The position numbers and the translations under genes were made by a program. A stretch of 8,639 nucleotides of DNA from JAZDGL01 sp043806975 (GTDB taxonomy: Bacteria; Patescibacteriota; Minisyncoccia; CAYZDR01), in the NCBI GenBank assembly GCA_043806975.1, contig JAZDGL010000066.1:1-8639 (forward strand), in the 5' to 3' direction. Of the stretch, positions 5,022-8,639 are shown one piece after another. The first letter of the stretch is position 1; each line of letters begins with the position of its first letter. The notes below the pieces were generated by a model, which did not search any database, was not told the origin of the DNA, and worked only from the letters and a program-made list of their open reading frames with translations.

Positions 5022-7103
5022 ATGTCAAAATTATTTTCTAAAATTTTTAAACACAAATTTATATCGGCGATTATTTTTTTCGCAGTTGTTGTTTGCGGTT
5101 TTTTCGGTTATAAAAAATTAGTCAAAAAGGAAAATTTGGCGAAATATGTTTTGGCGGCCGTAGAAAAGGGCGCTATCACTGTTTCTATCTCAGGAAGCGG
5201 TCAAATCGCGGCTTCTAACCAGATTGATATAAAAGCGAAGGTTTCCGGAGAAATAACCCAAGTGAATGTAAAAAATGGGCAAGCGGTTAAAGAAGGCGAT
5301 TTACTTGTTAAAATAAACAGCCGCGACGCGCAGAAAAATGTTCGCGACGCGCAACTGGCTTATGATATCGCCAATGCGGATTTACAAGAATTAATAAGTC
5401 CCGCAGATGAACTGGCTATTTTGCAGGCCGAAAATTCCGTGAAAACAGCGCAGGCGAATCTTGAAAAACTTCTTGCTCCAGCAGACGAGTTTTCTCTTTT
5501 GCAGGCGGAAAAATCGTTGGAGGACGCAAAAAATAACTTGGAGGACTTAAAATACGCGCAAAATAAAAAATACCAGGACGCTTTGGCGGCGAAAGAAAAA
5601 TCGGAGCAAAATCTGAAAAAAAGTTATGAAGACGCGTATGTTGCCATTTCTAACATTTTTTTAGAATTGCCGGAAAGCGTCGCGGACATTAGAGATATTA
5701 TTTATAGTTATGAAATATCGGAAAGCGAATATTCTGTTCCGTCCCGATCAAAAAATACAACGGCTTTGTTGAATACCGTTTTTGAGCAGGATTATTATGA
5801 TTTAGAGGACTTTGTAAAGATAGCGGAAGAAAATTACGAAAATGCCAGAAGTAAATTTGAAGAAAATTTTAAAAATTATAAAGATGTGGGAAGATATTCC
5901 GAAAGCGATGTTCTAGACACGCTTTTGGACGAGACATTGCAAACGATTAAGGCCTTTTCGGACGCGGTAAAAAGCGAAATGAATATGCTTGATTTTTGGG
6001 TTGTTTGCAGGAATAAAAACGATCAAAAGATATTTGAAAAAGTAAGCGAACATCAGAATCAGTTAAAAACGCATACTTCAAAGACGAACGGATATTTATC
6101 CAGTGTTAATTCCGCGAACAATTCCGTCGGCGATAATGCAGAGAATATAAAAAATTGCGAGGAAGATATTTTGGATTTAGAACGGAGCTTTCCTTCTGAA
6201 ATTAGTAAGGCTGAATGGGCGATTAAAGAAAAGGAAGAATCGTTGAGAAAATTAAATGAAGGAGCGCAGGAAAGGGAAATTGAGGCGGCTGAAATAATTT
6301 TAGAAGAAAAAAAGGCGGCGTATGAAAAACTTGAAGCGGGAGCGGATAGTTTGGATATTCGGATGAAAAAGAATTCTGTTCGACAAAAAGCGGACGCGTT
6401 GGCGGATGCAAAGCAGGCATTATCCGATTGTTTGGTAAAGGCTTCTTTTGATGGAGTTATTGCCGAAATTAGCGTGGGTAAGGGGGATGAAATTTCTACT
6501 GGGAATGTTTTGGTTTCGCTTGTTAGTAATCAAAAAGTGGCTGAAATTTCTTTAAACGAGATAGACGCGTCCAAAGTGAAACTGGGGCAGAAGACCATTG
6601 CGACTTTTGATGCGATAGAGAATTTAAGCATCACAGGAGAAGTGGCTGAAATTGATATGGTTGGGTCTGTGAATCAGTCTGTTGTTAGTTATGGAGTAAA
6701 AATAATTTTTGGTATGGATGATGAGCGAGTAAAGTCAGGAATGAGCGCGTCTATTTCAATTATTACAGAAATAAAACAGAATGTTTTAATGGCTCCTAAC
6801 GCGGCGGTAAAAACAGCGGGAGAAAATTTTTATATTCAAACTCCAAATGAAGATACAAGCGCTGATTTAATGGCGGCTGCCGCTAGTGGAATTTCACTGA
6901 AAAATACTCCGCTGCAAAAAATCATCCAAACAGGTATTGCGAATGATTCATACACTGAAATTATCGGTGATGTCAAAGAAGGCGATAAGATAATTGTTCG
7001 CGCGGTTTCTACTTCTTCTTCTGCGAATCAAACTCAGCAAACGCAGGGACAAAGCTTATTCCAAATGGGAGGAGCGAGCGGGGGAAATTTTAGGGCGAGG
7101 TAA
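5022..7103 (+). CDS. MacA/HlyD-like membrane-fusion adaptor, unusually long
   Basis: A 693-residue adaptor of the MacA/HlyD type; ordinary MacA is about 370-400 residues. It has an N-terminal membrane anchor (12-30), a first lipoyl half (67-99, IKAKVSGEITQVNVKNGQAV), a very long helical region (100-465), the second lipoyl half (471-503, VKASFDGVIAEISVGKGDEI), a beta-barrel part (505-590) and a membrane-proximal part (590-660) before a Gln/Ser/Gly-rich tail. In the helices, two 26-residue units (124-149 and 150-175) share the pattern L-x-x-PADE-x-x-x-LQAE. Similar units (around 411-436) occur on the return arm. Residues about 200-380 are an insertion with cysteines at 329 and 379. The chain beyond the anchor should lie outside the membrane and help a permease move substrate outward. 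The permease gene follows 123 nt downstream. ATG 5022 is supported by its Shine-Dalgarno sequence and the anchor immediately after it. Confidence 0.88.
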   Translation: MSKLFSKIFKHKFISAIIFFAVVVCGFFGYKKLVKKENLAKYVLAAVEKGAITVSISGSGQIAASNQIDIKAKVSGEITQVNVKNGQAVKEGDLLVKINSRDAQKNVRDAQLAYDIANADLQELISPADELAILQAENSVKTAQANLEKLLAPADEFSLLQAEKSLEDAKNNLEDLKYAQNKKYQDALAAKEKSEQNLKKSYEDAYVAISNIFLELPESVADIRDIIYSYEISESEYSVPSRSKNTTALLNTVFEQDYYDLEDFVKIAEENYENARSKFEENFKNYKDVGRYSESDVLDTLLDETLQTIKAFSDAVKSEMNMLDFWVVCRNKNDQKIFEKVSEHQNQLKTHTSKTNGYLSSVNSANNSVGDNAENIKNCEEDILDLERSFPSEISKAEWAIKEKEESLRKLNEGAQEREIEAAEIILEEKKAAYEKLEAGADSLDIRMKKNSVRQKADALADAKQALSDCLVKASFDGVIAEISVGKGDEISTGNVLVSLVSNQKVAEISLNEIDASKVKLGQKTIATFDAIENLSITGEVAEIDMVGSVNQSVVSYGVKIIFGMDDERVKSGMSASISIITEIKQNVLMAPNAAVKTAGENFYIQTPNEDTSADLMAAAASGISLKNTPLQKIIQTGIANDSYTEIIGDVKEGDKIIVRAVSTSSSANQTQQTQGQSLFQMGGASGGNFRAR

Positions 7104-7226
7104 AAGGGGGATTTGATAGCTATAATTTTCGCAAAATAAATTCCGATATTTTCCCCCTTGGCAAGGGGGAATTGAAAGGGGTTTTGTAAATAAATTCCGT
7201 AAATTGACTTAATTTAAATTTCAAAA
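7104..7226. other. Spacer between adaptor and permease genes
   Basis: The 123-nt gap is largely occupied by the hairpin repeat at 7134-7199. A TATAAT at 7121-7126 has no suitable -35, and TTGACT at 7204-7209 has no -10 before the permease ATG. No Shine-Dalgarno sequence precedes the permease start. The two genes are probably cotranscribed, with the hairpin in their message. Confidence 0.5.
7134..7199. repeat. Hairpin repeat copy 3 between adaptor and permease genes
   Basis: TTCCCCCTT (7151-7159) pairs with AAGGGGGAA (7163-7171) around a GGC loop. The unit is flanked by identical AAATAAATTCCG at 7134-7145 and 7188-7199. It shares ATTCCGATATTTTC with 4812-4825 and the GGGGTTTTGTAAATAAATT arm with copy 2. 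The stem is not followed directly by a T-run, so read-through into the permease gene is likely. Confidence 0.7.
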
Positions 7227-8450
7227 ATGGAAATTTCCGATATTTTTCATCAAACATATTCAGCTTTAATTTCTAATAAAGTTCGTTCCGGGCTTACGGT
7301 TTTAGGAATTGTTATCGGGATCGGGTCTGTTATCGCTATGGTTGCGATTGGGCAAGGATCGCAAGATGCGATTGAATCAAATATCCAGTCGCTGGGGTCT
7401 AATTTAATTTCTGTTATGCCTGGGATGCAAAGAAACGCTGGCGCGCAGGTGAGTCAAGGGCGCGGTTCTGCGCAAACACTGGTAAAAGAAGATGCGGACG
7501 CGATAAAAGAGCAAATTGCGCTTGCCAAAGTGGTCGCTCCTGAATTATCAGGGCGCTACCAGATTACAGCCAAAGGAACAAACACCAATACTTCTGTTGC
7601 GGGAATAACAGCAGAATATGCTTTGGCGCGAAATATTGAAATGGAACAAGGAGTTTTTATTTCACAGCAAGATGAAAAAAATTTAACCAAGACAGCAGTT
7701 TTGGGAGCGTCTGCGCGGGATGATCTTTTTGGAGAAGATGCGGATCCCACGGGGCAGGTGATAAAAATTAAGGGGATAAATTTTAAAGTGGTCGGAGTTG
7801 CTGCGAAAAAAGGAGGGAGCGGGTTTAATAATCAAGATGACGCAGTGTATATTCCTCTTTCGGTTGCTCAGCAATTTTTGGCAGGCGGAAGCCGATTAAG
7901 TTCTATCAGCGTTCAAGCGGAAAATCAGGAGTTTATGGCGGATCTTCAAGCGGAAATAACGAATTTGCTTTTGGCGAGGCATAATATCACGGATTCTGCG
8001 CTAGCGGATTTTACTGTTTTGAATCAGGCGGATATTATGGCGGCGGCGTCTTCAATTACCAAAACTTTTACGATGCTTTTGGGTTCTGTGGCGGCGATTT
8101 CTCTTATTGTTGGCGGGATTGGGATTATGAATATGATGCTCACAACCGTTACAGAACGAACAAGAGAAATTGGTTTGCGCAAGGCGGTTGGAGCGAAAAA
8201 TAGCGACATCAGTGCGCAATTCTTAATTGAAGCGACAGCGCTTACATTTTTGGGAGGCGTGTTCGGAGTGATTTTAGGATGGTTGGCCTCGTTGGTTATT
8301 AGTCGGTTGGGAAATATCGCGGCGAGCATTTCATTGTTTTCTGTTATTTTAGCTTTTGGTGTTTCTGCTTTTATCGGGATTGCGTTTGGATATTATCCCG
8401 CAAGGAGAGCCTCTAAATTAGATCCAATAGAAGCGTTAAGGTATGAATAA
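7227..8450 (+). CDS. MacB/FtsX-family ABC transporter permease
   Basis: A 407-residue permease of the MacB/FtsX type, without the ATPase domain that is fused in E. coli MacB (about 648 residues). The layout is classical: TM1 (about 21-43, LTVLGIVIGIGSVIAMVAIGQG), a large extracellular MacB_PCD-like domain (about 45-275), then TM2 (281-305), TM3 (330-357) and TM4 (369-390). The cytoplasmic coupling segment ERTREIGLRKAVGAKNSDI (310-328) between TM2 and TM3 and the C-terminal PARRASKLDPIEALRYE (391-407) are family hallmarks. Such permeases do not form a substrate channel in MacB; they transmit ATPase motion to the outer domain and adaptor. A separate LolD/MacB-type ATPase is needed but is not encoded in the window. 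The start ATG has no Shine-Dalgarno sequence. The substrate cannot be told from sequence. Confidence 0.93.
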   Translation: MEISDIFHQTYSALISNKVRSGLTVLGIVIGIGSVIAMVAIGQGSQDAIESNIQSLGSNLISVMPGMQRNAGAQVSQGRGSAQTLVKEDADAIKEQIALAKVVAPELSGRYQITAKGTNTNTSVAGITAEYALARNIEMEQGVFISQQDEKNLTKTAVLGASARDDLFGEDADPTGQVIKIKGINFKVVGVAAKKGGSGFNNQDDAVYIPLSVAQQFLAGGSRLSSISVQAENQEFMADLQAEITNLLLARHNITDSALADFTVLNQADIMAAASSITKTFTMLLGSVAAISLIVGGIGIMNMMLTTVTERTREIGLRKAVGAKNSDISAQFLIEATALTFLGGVFGVILGWLASLVISRLGNIAASISLFSVILAFGVSAFIGIAFGYYPARRASKLDPIEALRYE

Positions 8451-8453
8451 TTG

Positions 8454-8493
8454 AAAGTTATAAAGTTATAAAGTCGGGAGGCATAAAAGTTAT
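8454..8493. repeat. Tandem AAAGTTAT units after the permease gene
   Basis: AAAGTTAT occurs at 8454-8461 and 8462-8469, a partial AAAGT follows at 8470-8474, and a further full unit occurs at 8486-8493 after CGGGAGGCAT. It starts 4 nt after the permease stop codon. There is no hairpin, so it is not an intrinsic terminator by appearance. Confidence 0.6.
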
Positions 8494-8639
8494 TTTTTAA
8501 GGTAATGTGGTAAAAAAGTGTTGGTAAAATAGTCGCTTTTATTGTAGAATAAGGCATAACTAGCTAATAAATTCAAATCAATTTAAATTTATGGTGTATT
8601 CTACAAAAAAAGTGTCCATTTTGTAATAGTTCGATAACA
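8494..8639. other. Gene-free right edge with inverted and direct repeats
   Basis: No credible gene: the only ATG here (8591) opens just 11 codons. A promoter-like TTGGTA (8521-8526), 18 bp, TAGAAT (8545-8550) points right. AAAAAAGTGT occurs at 8512-8521 and 8606-8615. A long inverted repeat overlaps both. Confidence 0.4.
8534..8614. repeat. Inverted repeat with 16 of 18 matching arms
   Basis: CGCTTTTATTGTAGAATA (8534-8551) is mirrored by TATTCTACAAAAAAAGTG (8597-8614) across 45 nt, including a perfect 10-bp core (8542-8551/8597-8606). The left arm covers the -10-like TAGAAT, so it could be an operator, a large hairpin, or terminal repeats of a tiny mobile element. Sequence to the right of the window would be needed to decide. 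Confidence 0.55.

Noticed and set aside
8024..8329. 101-codon - strand frame opposite the permease gene
   Set aside because: Shadow of the membrane helices of the permease; no own start signals or family match.
8591..8626. Eleven-codon open frame after the promoter-like sequence
   Set aside because: Too short, lies within the inverted repeat and has no ribosome-binding site.

Overview
The window looks like a chromosomal stretch from a low-GC bacterium of the Candidate Phyla Radiation / Patescibacteria, probably Parcubacteria-like. This is inferred from the gene content (a short Obg, a permease-only MacB-like protein, a very long MacA-like adaptor, a DinD-like protein and a DUF88/NYN nuclease), from starts that mostly lack Shine-Dalgarno sequences, and from many short G/C-run hairpin repeats between genes. 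No rRNA, tRNA or marker phylogeny is present to prove it. All six genes read with the standard code and end in TAA or TAG.

Left part (1-2000): a gene-free, repeat-bearing edge is followed by dinD and then a small NYN-domain nuclease gene, both on the + strand. Each of these genes has its own near-consensus sigma70-type promoter. The two promoters sit in near-identical 46-nt cassettes (42 of 46 bases match), and each cassette is preceded by a different hairpin 17-19 nt upstream. This suggests a repeated, possibly mobile, promoter module that may co-regulate two nucleic-acid-related genes.

Middle (2001-4721): an oleate hydratase / myosin-cross-reactive-antigen family flavoprotein is encoded on the - strand, divergent from the GTPase gene obg. 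The hydratase keeps the family hallmarks, but its RGGREM catalytic loop reads RGIRIF, so the usual catalytic glutamate is missing. The obg start codon lies 6 nt after an extended -10 box, which predicts a leaderless mRNA.

Right part (4722-8639): an efflux-type pair. A 693-residue MacA/HlyD-like membrane-fusion adaptor is followed by a MacB/FtsX-family permease. The ATP-binding subunit is not in the window. Three copies of a roughly 65-nt hairpin repeat bracket the adaptor gene. One copy carries a nested palindrome, and the adaptor's ribosome-binding site lies inside another dispersed repeat. The last 190 nt hold no gene but contain tandem AAAGTTAT units, a promoter-like sequence and a long inverted repeat that may mark the edge of a mobile element or a regulatory region.

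No complete new system could be demonstrated. The most unusual signals are the duplicated promoter cassette, the altered hydratase active-site loop and the layered repeats around the exporter genes.
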